64,000 bases of DNA from Novilysobacter selenitireducens (GCF_020026895.1 NZ_JAINZW010000005.1:1-64000); one strand, 5' to 3'. Shown: positions 25,315 through 36,069, numbered from the stretch's first letter. The notes: generated by a model not told the origin, from the sequence alone. Program-made: numbers and translations.

Positions 25315-26552
25315 TGCCCGCGCCTGCGAAACCGGTGCGACTGGGCCTGCGCGAAAACCTCGCGCAGTTCTCGCTGCTGGTGCTGGTCAATGCGTTCGTC
25401 GGCGCCATGGTGGGGCTGGAGCGCACCATCCTGCCGGCGATCGCCGAAGAGGAATTCGGCATGGTCGCGCGCACCGCGATCCTGTCCTTCATCGTCGTGT
25501 TCGGCGTCACCAAGGCGGTCACCAACTACCTGGCCGGCCGCTTGTCGGACCGTTTCGGGCGCAAGCACGTGCTGGTGGCCGGCTGGCTGGTCGCGATCCC
25601 GGTGCCGTTCCTGTTGATGTGGGCGCCGGACTGGAACTGGGTGCTGGCGGCCAATGCATTGCTGGGCGTCAGCCAGGGCCTGACCTGGTCGACCACGGTG
25701 ATCATGAAGATCGACCTGGCCGGCCCGCAGCGGCGCGGGCTGGCGATGGGCCTCAACGAGTTCGCCGGGTACTTCGCGGTCGCGTTGTCCGCGCTGGCTA
25801 CCGGCTATGTCGCCGCCCGGTATGGCCTGCGGCCGGAGCCGTTCTACCTGGGCGTGGCGTTCGTGGCGATCGGCCTGCTGCTCTCGGCATGGCTGGTGCG
25901 GGAAACCCGGCACCACGTCGCCGCCGAGTCGCGCCTGCATGCCGACGTCGCGCCGTTGTCGGCGGGCGAGGTGTTCCGCCGCACCAGCTGGCGCGACCGC
26001 GACCTGTCGAGCGTCAGCCAGGCCGGTCTGGTCAACAACCTCAACGACGGCATGGCGTGGGGGCTGTTCCCGCTGTTCTTCGCGGCGGCCGGCATGGACC
26101 TGGCGCGCATCGGCACGCTGGCGGCGATCTACCCCGCGACGTGGGGCCTCGGACAGCTGTTCACCGGCGCCTGGTCGGACCGGGTCGGCCGCAAGGGCCT
26201 GATCACCGCCGGCATGTGGATGCAGGCCGCGGGCATCGCGGTGATCGCACTTGCAGCGGGCTATGCGGGCTTTGCGACCGGCGCCGCGCTGCTCGGGCTG
26301 GGCACGGCGATGGTCTACCCGACGCTGCTGGCCGCCATCGGCGACGTCGCCCACCCCGGCTGGCGGGCCTCGGCCGTCGGCGTCTACCGGCTGTGGCGCG
26401 ACCTCGGCTACGCCTTCGGCGCGGTCATCGCCGGCATCACCGCCGACGTGTTCGGCCTGCGCGCCGCACTGTGGCTGGTGGCGGCCCTCACGTTCGCATC
26501 GGGCCTGGTGGTGGCGGTGCGCATGCGCGAGACGTTGCCCGCGGAGCCATAA
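25314..26552 (+). CDS. Major facilitator superfamily transporter coupled to ctaB
   Basis: This 412-residue protein has about twelve membrane spans and the MFS loop motif in both halves: AGRLSDRFGRKHVL near residue 70 and TGAWSDRVGRKGLI near residue 290. The start overlaps the ctaB stop by one base. In many proteobacteria a Sco-type copper protein occupies this last place in the cluster, and here a transporter does. The substrate is unknown; a link to copper, heme or farnesyl-compound handling would rest only on position. The stop is followed at once by the hairpin shared with the convergent S9 peptidase gene. Confidence 0.88.
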   Translation: MPAPAKPVRLGLRENLAQFSLLVLVNAFVGAMVGLERTILPAIAEEEFGMVARTAILSFIVVFGVTKAVTNYLAGRLSDRFGRKHVLVAGWLVAIPVPFLLMWAPDWNWVLAANALLGVSQGLTWSTTVIMKIDLAGPQRRGLAMGLNEFAGYFAVALSALATGYVAARYGLRPEPFYLGVAFVAIGLLLSAWLVRETRHHVAAESRLHADVAPLSAGEVFRRTSWRDRDLSSVSQAGLVNNLNDGMAWGLFPLFFAAAGMDLARIGTLAAIYPATWGLGQLFTGAWSDRVGRKGLITAGMWMQAAGIAVIALAAGYAGFATGAALLGLGTAMVYPTLLAAIGDVAHPGWRASAVGVYRLWRDLGYAFGAVIAGITADVFGLRAALWLVAALTFASGLVVAVRMRETLPAEP

Positions 26553-26578
26553 AAAAGGGGCCGGCGTTGCCGGCCCCT
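26551..26578 (-). terminator. Terminator between the MFS gene and the S9 peptidase gene
   Basis: AGGGGCCGGC (26556-26565) pairs with GCCGGCCCCT (26569-26578). The six adenines at 26551-26556 become a T-run on the minus strand, so this is a strong terminator for the minus-strand peptidase. It also overlaps the last base of the MFS stop codon. Confidence 0.85.
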
Positions 26579-26599
26579 GGGTGTTTCCCTCCGCGGGTG

Positions 26600-28582
<1,983 letters not shown>

Positions 28583-28652
28583 GAGGCGACTCCCCGGGTC
28601 TGGTCGATCCCGGAGCTTAGCCGAGCGGTGCGGCCGGCTTCACGTGCCGGCG

Positions 28653-30392
28653 TCAGGCGCCGCGCGTGGCCGCCTGCAACTGCAACAGCTCGGCCTTCTC
28701 TTCGGCGGTGAGCGCGCTGAAGCCGCCATCGCGCACGCGCTCCTGCAGCACCTCGATGCGCTGGCGCAGCCGGAAGCGTTCGAGCTGGTCGATCGCGTCC
28801 ATGAACGTGGTGCGCCACATCTCCACATCGCCGGGCACCACTTCGGCGGCCAGCTTCTGCAGCGCGGCGTGTTCCTCGCGGCCCTCGAAGTGCTCGATCA
28901 GCGCGCCGGTGGTGATGTCCGGGCGCGCGTCGACCAGTTGCAGCAGGTCGATCAGCAACGGCACGCCGGGTTGTTGCAGCCCGGCGAAGCGGAACGGCGG
29001 CAACAGCTCCAGCGCCAGCGGCGGATGCTGCAGCAGCAGCGTGATCGCACTGCGCACGAGGCTGCGCTTGGGCGCCGGCGTGCCGCTCGGACGACGCGCG
29101 CGCTGGGCGGGCACGTGGGTGTCGGCGCCGGCGCTGCGTGCGCCCACGCCGGTGAGTTCGGTCAGGCGCTGGCGCATCAGGTCGCCGAACGCGCCGTCGG
29201 GGATCTGCGCCAGCAGCGGTTTGGCACGTTCGGCCAGCCGGCCCTTGCCTTCCAGCGTGGCCAGGTTGACGTCGGCGCCCAGCGTGTCGAACAGGAACTG
29301 CGACAGCGGCGTGGCCGCCTGCAGGCGCGCGTTGAAGCCCTCGGCGCCCTCGCTGCGCACGATGGTGTCCGGGTCTTCGCCCTCGGGCAGGAACAGGAAG
29401 AACGCCTGGCGGCCGTCCTTCATGCGCGGCAGCACCGACTCCACCGCCTTCCACGCTGCGCCGCGGCCCGCGCGGTCGCCGTCGAAGCAGAAGTACACGT
29501 CCGGTGCGTTGCGGAACAGCAACTCGGCATGGTCGGGCGTGGTCGCCGTGCCCAGGGTTGCCACCGCGGTGTCGACGCCGTGCTGGAACAGCGCGACCAC
29601 ATCCATGTAGCCCTCCACCACCACCAGCCGTTCGATCTTGTTGTGCGCTTGGCGCACCTGCCACAGGCCGTAGAGTTCGCGACCCTTGTGGAACAGCGGC
29701 GTCTCGGGGGAGTTGAGGTACTTGGGGCCGTCGTCCTTACCCAACACGCGACCGCCGAATGCGATCGTGCGGCCGCGCCGGTCGTGGATCGGGAACATCA
29801 CCCGGTCGCGGAACTTGTCGTAGACGCGGCCGCTGTCGTTCTTCGAGAACAGGCCCGCGCGCTCGAGCAGCTGCATCCGCCGCGGGTCGGTGCCCAGTGC
29901 GTCGCGCAGCGCGTTGAAGCCGTCGGGTGCGTAGCCGATGGCGAACTGCGCGCGGATCGCCTCGCTCACCCCGCGGCCGTCCAGGTACGCGCGGGCCTTG
30001 TCGCTGGACACGAGCTGCTTTTGGAAGAACTTCGACGCCGCCTCGACCGCATCGAACAGCCCCTGGCTGCCGGGGTTGGCGTTGCGCTGCTGGGTGTCGC
30101 GCGGCACTTCCATGCCGGCATGGCGCGCCAGTTCCTCGACCGCGTCGAGGAACTCGAGGCGGTCGTAGTTCATCAGGAAGCTGATGGCGGTGCCGTGCGC
30201 CCCGCAGCCGAAGCAGTGGTAGAACTGCTTGGTCGGCGACACCGTGAAGCTTGGGGAGCGCTCGTCGTGGAACGGGCAGCGCGCCGAGTACTCCTTGCCC
30301 TGCCGCTTGAGCGGCACGCGCGCGCCCACCAGCTCGACGATGTCGGTCCGGGCGAGGAGATCGTCAATGAACGCGTCGGGGATGCGGGCCAT
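28653..30392 (-). CDS. dnaG: DNA primase
   Basis: DnaG makes RNA primers for chromosome replication. The ATG giving MARIPDAFIDDLL yields 579 residues; an open extension upstream has no similarity. The N-terminal zinc-binding domain is intact (Cys39, His42, Cys60, Cys63). The TOPRIM core shows VVVEGYMDV with its glutamate and FDGDRAGRGAAWK with the DxD pair. The C-terminal part (about 430-579), which binds the DnaB helicase, is the least conserved. It follows yihY on the minus strand. The classic partner rpoD is not downstream; an S9 peptidase gene takes that place. Confidence 0.96.
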   Translation of the reverse strand: MARIPDAFIDDLLARTDIVELVGARVPLKRQGKEYSARCPFHDERSPSFTVSPTKQFYHCFGCGAHGTAISFLMNYDRLEFLDAVEELARHAGMEVPRDTQQRNANPGSQGLFDAVEAASKFFQKQLVSSDKARAYLDGRGVSEAIRAQFAIGYAPDGFNALRDALGTDPRRMQLLERAGLFSKNDSGRVYDKFRDRVMFPIHDRRGRTIAFGGRVLGKDDGPKYLNSPETPLFHKGRELYGLWQVRQAHNKIERLVVVEGYMDVVALFQHGVDTAVATLGTATTPDHAELLFRNAPDVYFCFDGDRAGRGAAWKAVESVLPRMKDGRQAFFLFLPEGEDPDTIVRSEGAEGFNARLQAATPLSQFLFDTLGADVNLATLEGKGRLAERAKPLLAQIPDGAFGDLMRQRLTELTGVGARSAGADTHVPAQRARRPSGTPAPKRSLVRSAITLLLQHPPLALELLPPFRFAGLQQPGVPLLIDLLQLVDARPDITTGALIEHFEGREEHAALQKLAAEVVPGDVEMWRTTFMDAIDQLERFRLRQRIEVLQERVRDGGFSALTAEEKAELLQLQAATRGA

Positions 30393-30433
30393 GCACGCGG
30401 CCGCCGCAGGGGCGCCGGGTCGAAATCGGGTGG

Positions 30434-31429
30434 CTAGGATGCCACGCCGGCGGCCGCATCCGTGGCCTTCGCGCATTGCCGGCGCACCTGCTCGACGCGT
30501 TGCCGCACGCGCGCGTGCTCGTCCAGCATCGCGGTGATCAGCGCGCCCACCAGGAACACCACCGCGCAGTAGTACAGCCACACCAGCATGACAACCAGGC
30601 CGCCCGCGGGCCCGTAGGCGCTGCCCAGGCTCGCCTGGCCCAGGTACAGGCCGATGGCCGCGCGACCGGCCATGAACATCGACGCCGTCAGTGCGCCGCC
30701 CAGCAGCGCGCGCCGGCCACCGACGGAGCGGTCGGGCAGCCAGCGGTACATCGCCGCGAACGCCAGCGAGTACAGCAGGAACGAGAACAGCGCGACGAAC
30801 ACCGGCAACAGCGCCGGCAGGTAGGCCACCAGCAGCTGCAGGCCGGCCTGCGCGGCCATCGACACCACCAGCAGGAAGCCCAGTGCCACGGCCATGCCGA
30901 ACGACAGCAGCCGCTTGCGCAGCCACGCCAGAACGCCGCCCAGGCGCTTGGCATCGCTGCGGAACACCCGGTTGAGCGCGGCCTGCAACTGTCCGAAGAC
31001 GATCGAGGCGCCCACCAGCAAGGCCAGCGTGCCCAGCAGCGCGGCCAGCGAGCCGGTGCGCGGCTCGCGTTCGGCGTTGGCGACGATCAGCCGCGCCGTG
31101 GCCTCGACCTCCGCACCCACCAGCAGGCCCACCTGCCGGAAGAACTCGTCCTGCGCGGCCGGGTACAGCGACGTGGTCAGCCACAGCAGCATGGTCACCA
31201 GCGGCGCCAGCGACAGCAGGGTGTAGAAGGCGAGCGCCGCGGCCAGGGCGGGGATGTCGTCGTCGATGAAGCGCTGCGCGAAGCGCGCGACGCGCGAGGC
31301 CTGAAGGCGGTCGTTCAGCGCCTGCAGGCGGTCGAGTGCCCGCTCCGGCGTCCCGGGGGCGGGGCCGTGCGGGGCGGCGGTCGCGGCGGTGGATGGGGCG
31401 GTGCGGGAAGGGGCGGTGGTCGACGGCAT
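30434..31429 (-). CDS. YihY/BrkB family inner membrane protein
   Basis: This 331-residue protein has about six membrane spans and the family segments IPALAAALAFYTLLSLAPL, GSIVFGQL-like helices and GGLVVMLVWLYYCAVVFLVGA. The first 25 residues are a Pro/Ala/Thr-rich cytosolic stretch and the C-terminus is charged. The family was once called ribonuclease BN, but that activity belongs to another gene; the real role is unknown, with transport suspected. It lies between yqeY and dnaG in the primase operon, so it is probably co-transcribed with them. Confidence 0.9.
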   Translation of the reverse strand: MPSTTAPSRTAPSTAATAAPHGPAPGTPERALDRLQALNDRLQASRVARFAQRFIDDDIPALAAALAFYTLLSLAPLVTMLLWLTTSLYPAAQDEFFRQVGLLVGAEVEATARLIVANAEREPRTGSLAALLGTLALLVGASIVFGQLQAALNRVFRSDAKRLGGVLAWLRKRLLSFGMAVALGFLLVVSMAAQAGLQLLVAYLPALLPVFVALFSFLLYSLAFAAMYRWLPDRSVGGRRALLGGALTASMFMAGRAAIGLYLGQASLGSAYGPAGGLVVMLVWLYYCAVVFLVGALITAMLDEHARVRQRVEQVRRQCAKATDAAAGVAS

Positions 31430-31512
31430 GGCATGGCGTGGGACGGCACCGGGCGTGCCGGGCGTCAGTGTCGCGCCAGCGCGGTTAGTACCGTGTCGCA
31501 GGCCCGGACGCG

Positions 31513-31539
31513 ACGAAGCCGGGACGGGCCCGGCTTCGT
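31513..31539 (-). terminator. Eleven-base perfect hairpin between yqeY and yihY
   Basis: ACGAAGCCGGG (31513-31523) pairs perfectly with CCCGGCTTCGT (31529-31539). There is no T-run on the minus strand, so it may be a transcript-stabilising or attenuating hairpin rather than a terminator, reducing expression of yihY and dnaG relative to rpsU and yqeY. Confidence 0.45.
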
Positions 31540-31574
31540 GGGTGCAGCGGCGGTGCGGCCCGCGCCGCGGCGGG

Positions 31575-32021
31575 TCAGCCGGCGAGGCGCTGCTTCAGCA
31601 GGGCCGATACCTGGCCCATGTCGGCCTGGCCGGCGAGGCGCGGCTTCAGCACGCCCATCACCTTGCCCATGTCGGCCGGGCCGGCGGCGCCGGTCTCGGC
31701 GACGGCCGCGTCGATCGCGGCGCGGATCTCGGCCTCGCCCAGCTTGGCCGGCAGGTAGCGCTCGACCACCACGATCTCGGCCTTCTCGATGTCGGCCAGG
31801 TCGCCGCGGCCGGCGGCCTCGTACTGGGCGACCGAATCGCGGCGCTGCTTGACCATCTTCTCCAGCACGGCCAGTACCTGCGCGTCGTCCAGCTCGACCC
31901 GCTCGTCGACTTCCTTCTGCTTGATCGCGGCATTGGCCAGGCGGATCACGCCGAGGCTGTGCTTGTCGCCGCTCTTCATCGCGGCCTTCATGTCATCGGT
32001 GAGCTGCTGCTTGAGGGACAT
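31575..32021 (-). CDS. GatB/YqeY domain protein
   Basis: The ATG giving MSLKQQLTDDMK yields 148 residues, the usual length. The protein is made of helices with the family signature LGVIRLANAAIKQKEV near the start and a C-terminal segment (GKVMGVLKPRLAGQADMGQVSALLK) shared with the tail of GatB, where it contacts tRNA. Homologues lie between rpsU and dnaG in many bacteria, as here. No biochemical role is established; tRNA binding is suspected from the GatB similarity. Confidence 0.93.
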   Translation of the reverse strand: MSLKQQLTDDMKAAMKSGDKHSLGVIRLANAAIKQKEVDERVELDDAQVLAVLEKMVKQRRDSVAQYEAAGRGDLADIEKAEIVVVERYLPAKLGEAEIRAAIDAAVAETGAAGPADMGKVMGVLKPRLAGQADMGQVSALLKQRLAG

Positions 32022-32121
32022 GGCAGGGTCCTTGGATGGCTGGGGCTGATGGTGGGTACGGATGGCTGCAGGGCCGCGTCCGGGCACGGAAGGCCGGGTT
32101 GGCCGCCACCGGGCGAAACGC

Positions 32122-32154
32122 AAAAAGCCGGCGGCGCAAGGGCGCGGCCGGCTT
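32122..32154 (-). terminator. Hairpin with T-tract after rpsU
   Basis: AAGCCGGC (32125-32132) pairs with GCCGGCTT (32147-32154), with further GC pairing inside. On the minus strand it ends in five T (the adenines at 32122-32126). Lying between rpsU and yqeY, it should terminate much of the rpsU transcript, as in other rpsU-dnaG operons where S21 must be made in excess. Confidence 0.7.
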
Positions 32155-32205
32155 CGCACCTCCACCACGCCGGTCACCCGGCGCAGGGGAAGAAACCCGC
32201 TGTAC

Positions 32206-32421
32206 TCAGTACAGGCGCTGGCGCTTGGTCACGTCGCGCGAGGCGCGACGGGCCTGGCGCTTCACAGCCGCGGCGGCCTTGCGCTTGCGCTCCTGGGTCG
32301 GCTTCTCGTAGAACTCGCGCTTGCGGGTCTCGGCGAGGACGCCGGCCTTCTCGCAGGTGCGCTTGAAGCGACGCAGTGCAAACTCGAACGGCTCGTTTTC
32401 GCGGACTTTGACGCTGGGCAT
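32206..32421 (-). CDS. rpsU: 30S ribosomal protein S21
   Basis: S21 binds the 30S subunit near the anti-Shine-Dalgarno region and helps initiation. The 71-residue protein is highly basic, with the canonical start [20 protein letters not shown] and the C-terminal KRQRLY. It is the first gene of the rpsU-yqeY-yihY-dnaG series and is divergent from tsaD, the usual gammaproteobacterial arrangement. It has a recognisable sigma-70 promoter about 50 bases upstream and a terminator hairpin downstream. Confidence 0.98.
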   Translation of the reverse strand: MPSVKVRENEPFEFALRRFKRTCEKAGVLAETRKREFYEKPTQERKRKAAAAVKRQARRASRDVTKRQRLY

Positions 32422-32471
32422 ACGGTATCTCGGTTCGGGTGGTCGGCCCGGATCCGCCGGGCGAGCCGCGT

Positions 32472-32501
32472 ATGATAGCGGGGTGCTCCGGGCGGATGCA
32501 A
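32472..32501 (-). promoter_or_regulatory. Sigma-70 promoter of the rpsU operon
   Basis: On the minus strand TTGCAT (32496-32501) and TATCAT (32472-32477) are separated by 18 bases. They match the -35 and -10 consensus in four and five of six positions. The implied transcript starts about 45 bases before the rpsU ATG. Confidence 0.6.
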
Positions 32502-32598
32502 GTTGCGGCTGGGTGGCGGTTGGGAAGTTCCTCGGCCGGCCGCATGGGGTGGGGTTCCAGCTTCGTTCTCAGGTCCAGCCAGCGTGCCGCCCACGTGA

Positions 32599-32728
32599 CT
32601 TCGTCGGACCCTCTCCCCAACCCCCGCTCCGCGCCCCGGCCCGCGCTGGTGGCGCGGGCGCTCTGTCACACGCGCGCCAATGGCGCGCAAACTGTGTTCC
32701 GTCGCCCCGGCGGGAGAGGGGCTCAGAG
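32599..32728. repeat. Degenerate copy of the GGACCCTC/GGGAGAGG intergenic repeat
   Basis: The segment begins TCGGACCCTCTCCCCAACCC and ends CGGCGGGAGAGGGGCT. The same two ends occur, in closer spacing, at 58605-58643. Between them here are short inverted repeats (GCGCG/CGCGC). It looks like a decayed member of a second dispersed repeat family, unrelated to the REP families. Confidence 0.55.
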
Positions 32729-32732
32729 CGAA

Positions 32733-32779
32733 CCTCTAAACCCCAGCCCCTAACCCCAAGCCTCTAGCCCCTAGCCCCC
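32733..32779 (+). repeat. Seven-base C-rich tandem repeat abutting the tsaD start codon
   Basis: Six consecutive heptamers read CCTCTAA, ACCCCAG, CCCCTAA, CCCCAAG, CCTCTAG and CCCCTAG, then CCCCC, directly followed by the ATG of tsaD. The period is exact although single bases vary. The complementary strand has G-runs every seven bases, a pattern able to form a G-quadruplex. There is no ribosome binding site within the tract. Confidence 0.8.
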
Positions 32780-33808
32780 ATGAAAGTCCTCGGCATCGAA
32801 ACCAGCTGCGACGAAACCGGCGTGGCCGTGTACGACACGGAGGCCGGCCTGCGGGCGCACGCCCTGTACAGCCAGGTCGCGCTGCATGCCGAATACGGCG
32901 GCGTGGTGCCGGAGCTGGCCAGCCGCGACCACGTCCGCAAACTGTTGCCGCTGATCCGCCAGACCCTGGCCGAGGCCGGCATGGCCGTGGACGAACTCGA
33001 CGGCGTGGCCTACACCGCCGGCCCCGGGCTGGTGGGCGCGCTGCTGGTCGGTGCCGGGGTGGCGCGGTCGCTCGCATGGGCGCTGGACGTGCCGGCCGTG
33101 GCCGTCCACCACATGGAAGGCCATCTGCTGGCGCCGTTGATGGAAGAAACCGACGAAGGGCCGCTGGAGCCGCCGTTCGTGGCGTTGCTGGTCTCGGGTG
33201 GGCACACCCAGCTGGTCGCCGTGGACGCCATCGGCCGCTACCGCCTGCTGGGCGAGACGCTGGACGACGCCGCCGGCGAGGCCTTTGACAAGACCGCCAA
33301 GCTGATGGGGCTGCCGTACCCGGGCGGGCCGCACCTGGCGGCGATGGCCGAGCAGGGGACGCCGGGCGCATACCGGTTCTCGCGGCCGATGACCGATCGC
33401 CCCGGGCTGGATTTCAGTTTCAGCGGACTGAAGACCCAGGTGCTGCTGGCCTGGCAGAAGAGCGACCAGTCCGACACCACCCGCGCCGACATCGCGCGCG
33501 GGTTCGAGGATGCGGTGGTCGAGACGCTGGCGATCAAGTGCGAGCGCGCACTGGACGCGGCCGGCTGCGAAACGCTGGTCGTGGCCGGTGGCGTCGGCGC
33601 CAACCGTCGCCTGCGCGCGCGGCTGCAGGCCATGGCCGAGCAACGCGGCGGCCGCGTCGGCTTCCCGCGCCCGGCGTTCTGCACCGACAACGGCGCGATG
33701 ATCGCCTTTGCCGGTGCGCTGCGCCTGCAGGCCGGCCAGTCCGAGGACGCCTCGGTGCGCGTGACCCCGCGCTGGGACATGGCGAGCCTGCCGGCGGTGC
33801 AGTCGTAA
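32780..33808 (+). CDS. tsaD: tRNA N6-adenosine threonylcarbamoyltransferase
   Basis: TsaD transfers the threonylcarbamoyl group to A37 of tRNAs that read ANN codons, working with TsaB, TsaC and TsaE. The 342-residue protein has the ASKHA fold start [12 protein letters not shown], the metal-binding HHMEGH motif (His111, His115), [10 protein letters not shown] and the late CTDNGAMIA motif. It is divergent from rpsU, the common order. No Shine-Dalgarno is present before the ATG; the C-rich tandem repeat occupies that place, so translation initiation may be unusual. Confidence 0.97.
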   Translation: MKVLGIETSCDETGVAVYDTEAGLRAHALYSQVALHAEYGGVVPELASRDHVRKLLPLIRQTLAEAGMAVDELDGVAYTAGPGLVGALLVGAGVARSLAWALDVPAVAVHHMEGHLLAPLMEETDEGPLEPPFVALLVSGGHTQLVAVDAIGRYRLLGETLDDAAGEAFDKTAKLMGLPYPGGPHLAAMAEQGTPGAYRFSRPMTDRPGLDFSFSGLKTQVLLAWQKSDQSDTTRADIARGFEDAVVETLAIKCERALDAAGCETLVVAGGVGANRRLRARLQAMAEQRGGRVGFPRPAFCTDNGAMIAFAGALRLQAGQSEDASVRVTPRWDMASLPAVQS

Positions 33809-33895
33809 CCGCGCGGCCCCTGTCGGCGAGGGTCGCTGCGCCCGGCGCGACACGCGGGTAGTGTGGCCCTTTCCTTTTTCCCGATTTCCGCCCCC

Positions 33896-34255
33896 ATGGA
33901 CCACGTCTTCATCGAAGGCCTCGAGATCGAGGCACTGATCGGCATCTACGACTGGGAGCGGCGTATCCGCCAGCCGCTGGTGTTCGACATCGAGATGGCG
34001 TTCGACAACCGCATCCCGGCCGCCAGCGACGCCATCGGCGACACGCTCAACTACAAGGCAGTCAGCAAGCGCGTCGTCCAGTACGTCTCCGAATCCGACT
34101 TCGGCCTGGTGGAGACGCTGGCCGAGCGCGTGGCGGCGATCATCCTCGAGGAGTTCGGCGTGCAGCGCGTGCGCCTGAAGCTGAGCAAGCCCGGTGCGGT
34201 GCGCGGCGCGCGCGCGGTCGGGGTGATGATCGAGCGCACCGCCGCTACCCTGTAG
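33896..34255 (+). CDS. folB: Dihydroneopterin aldolase
   Basis: FolB splits dihydroneopterin into hydroxymethyl-dihydropterin and glycolaldehyde in folate synthesis. The ATG giving MDHVFIEGLEIEALIGIYDWERR yields 119 residues, the family length. LNYKAV and VETLAERVA hold the conserved tyrosine and glutamate of the pterin site. It is followed two bases later by an MscS-type gene and then folK, the next enzyme of the pathway. Confidence 0.95.
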   Translation: MDHVFIEGLEIEALIGIYDWERRIRQPLVFDIEMAFDNRIPAASDAIGDTLNYKAVSKRVVQYVSESDFGLVETLAERVAAIILEEFGVQRVRLKLSKPGAVRGARAVGVMIERTAATL

Positions 34256-34257
34256 CG

Positions 34258-35535
34258 ATGGATGGTCTACCGGATCTTGATTTCCTGCGGCCGCTGGCGG
34301 ATCTGCCGTACGCGTCCACCGCGCTGACGCTCGCCGGCCTGCTGCTGACCGCCTGGCTGGCGAACTGGGTCACCCGCCGCGTGCTGCTGCGCGTGGCAGA
34401 GCGCGTGGCGCAGGCCTCGTCGTTCAAGTGGGACGACCTGCTGCTCGGGCGCAACGTGCTGTCGCGTCTGGCATGGGTCGTGCCGGCACTGGTCGTGCTG
34501 GCCGGTATCGGCACGGTGCCGGGGCTGGACGACGACGCGGTGTTGGTGGTGCGCAATGTCGCCGTCGCCTGCATCTACTTTGCTGTTGCACTGTCGCTCA
34601 GCGATCTGCTGAACACCTTCAACGATCTGTACGAGTCGCGCGGCGAGCGCGCCCGCGCGCGGCCGGTCAAGGGCTACCTGCAGCTAATGAAGCTGCTGGT
34701 GTTCATCGTCGCCGGCGTGCTGGTCGTGGCCACGCTGATCGACCGCTCGCCGCTGGTGCTGCTGACCGGCCTGGGCGCGATGACCGCGGTCGTGCTGCTG
34801 GTGTTCAAGGACACCATCCTGTCGCTGGTGGCGTCGGTCCAGCTGTCCGGCCACGACATGCTGCGCGTGGGCGACTGGATCGAGATGCCGGAGCTGCAGG
34901 CCGACGGCGACGTGATCGACATCGCGCTGCACACGGTCAAGGTGCAGAACTGGGACAAGACGATCACCACCATCCCCACGCACCGCCTGATCAGCGACAG
35001 CTTCAAGAACTGGCGCGGCATGAGCGAGGCCGGCGGGCGGCGGATCAAGCGCGCGCTGCTGATCGACCAGGCGTCGGTGCGCTTCCTGTCGGGCGAGGAG
35101 CGCGACGGCCTGCGCCGCATCGCGCTGATCGACGACTACCTCGATGCCAAGCGCCGCGAGCTGGAGGACTACAACGCCGAACTGGCCGCCGGCGGCAAGG
35201 ACCCGGTCAACACGCGGCGCGTCACCAACCTCGGCACGTTCCGCGCGTACGTGGCCGCCTACCTGCGCGCGCACCCGCGCGTGCGCGACGACATGACCAT
35301 GCTGGTGCGCCAGCTCGACCCGGGCGCCACCGGCATCCCGCTGGAGGTCTACTGCTTCACCGCCACCACCGCGTGGGGCGAGTACGAGGACATCCAGTCG
35401 GATATCTTCGACCACCTGCTGGCGGTGCTGTCGGAATTCGGGCTGCGGCTGTTCCAGCAGCCGGGCGGGGCGGATGTCGCCACCGCGGTCGCCACGCTGT
35501 CGCAACGCATGCTGCACGAGGACTCCGACGCATGA
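34258..35535 (+). CDS. MscS-type mechanosensitive channel (YbdG-like)
   Basis: The 425-residue inner-membrane protein has about five spans in its first 190 residues. The last span (GAMTAVVLLVFKDTILSLVASVQL) is the pore-lining helix and leads into the MscS beta domain (GDWIEMP, VQNWDKTITTIPTH). The C-terminal cytosolic domain (about 290-425) matches the longer YbdG branch. Such channels release solutes on osmotic downshift; YbdG gives only small conductance. The gene is squeezed between folB and folK, two bases after the first and overlapping the second as ATGA, so it is co-translated with folate genes without an obvious functional link. Confidence 0.9.
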   Translation: MDGLPDLDFLRPLADLPYASTALTLAGLLLTAWLANWVTRRVLLRVAERVAQASSFKWDDLLLGRNVLSRLAWVVPALVVLAGIGTVPGLDDDAVLVVRNVAVACIYFAVALSLSDLLNTFNDLYESRGERARARPVKGYLQLMKLLVFIVAGVLVVATLIDRSPLVLLTGLGAMTAVVLLVFKDTILSLVASVQLSGHDMLRVGDWIEMPELQADGDVIDIALHTVKVQNWDKTITTIPTHRLISDSFKNWRGMSEAGGRRIKRALLIDQASVRFLSGEERDGLRRIALIDDYLDAKRRELEDYNAELAAGGKDPVNTRRVTNLGTFRAYVAAYLRAHPRVRDDMTMLVRQLDPGATGIPLEVYCFTATTAWGEYEDIQSDIFDHLLAVLSEFGLRLFQQPGGADVATAVATLSQRMLHEDSDA

Positions 35536-36029
35536 GCCGTCCCGCCACCAGCCGTGCCTACCTGAGCCTGGGCAGCAACCTCGACCCGGACACCAACCTG
35601 CGCAGCGCACTGGATGCCCTGCGCGAGCACTTCGGCGAGGTGGTGGTCTCGCCGGTGTACCGCACGCAGGCGGTCGGCTTCGAGGGGCGTGATTTCCTCA
35701 ACGCCGCCGCCATCGTCCAGTGCACCACCGACCCCTACGCGCTCAACGCCTGGCTGCACGCGCTGGAGGATGCGCACGGGCGCGACCGCACCGGCCCGCG
35801 CTGGAGCGACCGCACGCTCGACGTCGACATCGTGCTGTTCGACGACCGCGTGATCTCGGGGCCGGGCCACCTGCAGATCCCGCGGCCCGAGCTGGAACAC
35901 GCCTTCGTGCTTCGTCCGCTGGCCGACATCGCGCCTTACGTCGAAGTGCCCGGCACCGGCCGCACCCTGGCGCAGCTGTGGGCGGCGCATCCGCAGCGCG
36001 ACGTGCCGTTGGAAGTGGTGTCGCTCTGA
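35532..36029 (+). CDS. folK: 2-amino-4-hydroxy-6-hydroxymethyldihydropteridine pyrophosphokinase
   Basis: FolK transfers pyrophosphate from ATP to the product of FolB. The ATG overlapping the preceding stop yields 165 residues. The sequence shows YLSLGSNL at the start, the VYRTQAVGF loop, FLNAAA and the signature GPRWSDRTLDVDIVLFD with the two magnesium aspartates. The REP module that follows separates it from the convergent pteridine reductase gene, making a folB-mscS-folK transcript end likely there. Confidence 0.96.
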   Translation: MSRPATSRAYLSLGSNLDPDTNLRSALDALREHFGEVVVSPVYRTQAVGFEGRDFLNAAAIVQCTTDPYALNAWLHALEDAHGRDRTGPRWSDRTLDVDIVLFDDRVISGPGHLQIPRPELEHAFVLRPLADIAPYVEVPGTGRTLAQLWAAHPQRDVPLEVVSL

Positions 36030-36069
36030 AAAGCGTGGCCGCGTGAGGCCGCGCATCGAATGGGTGGTC

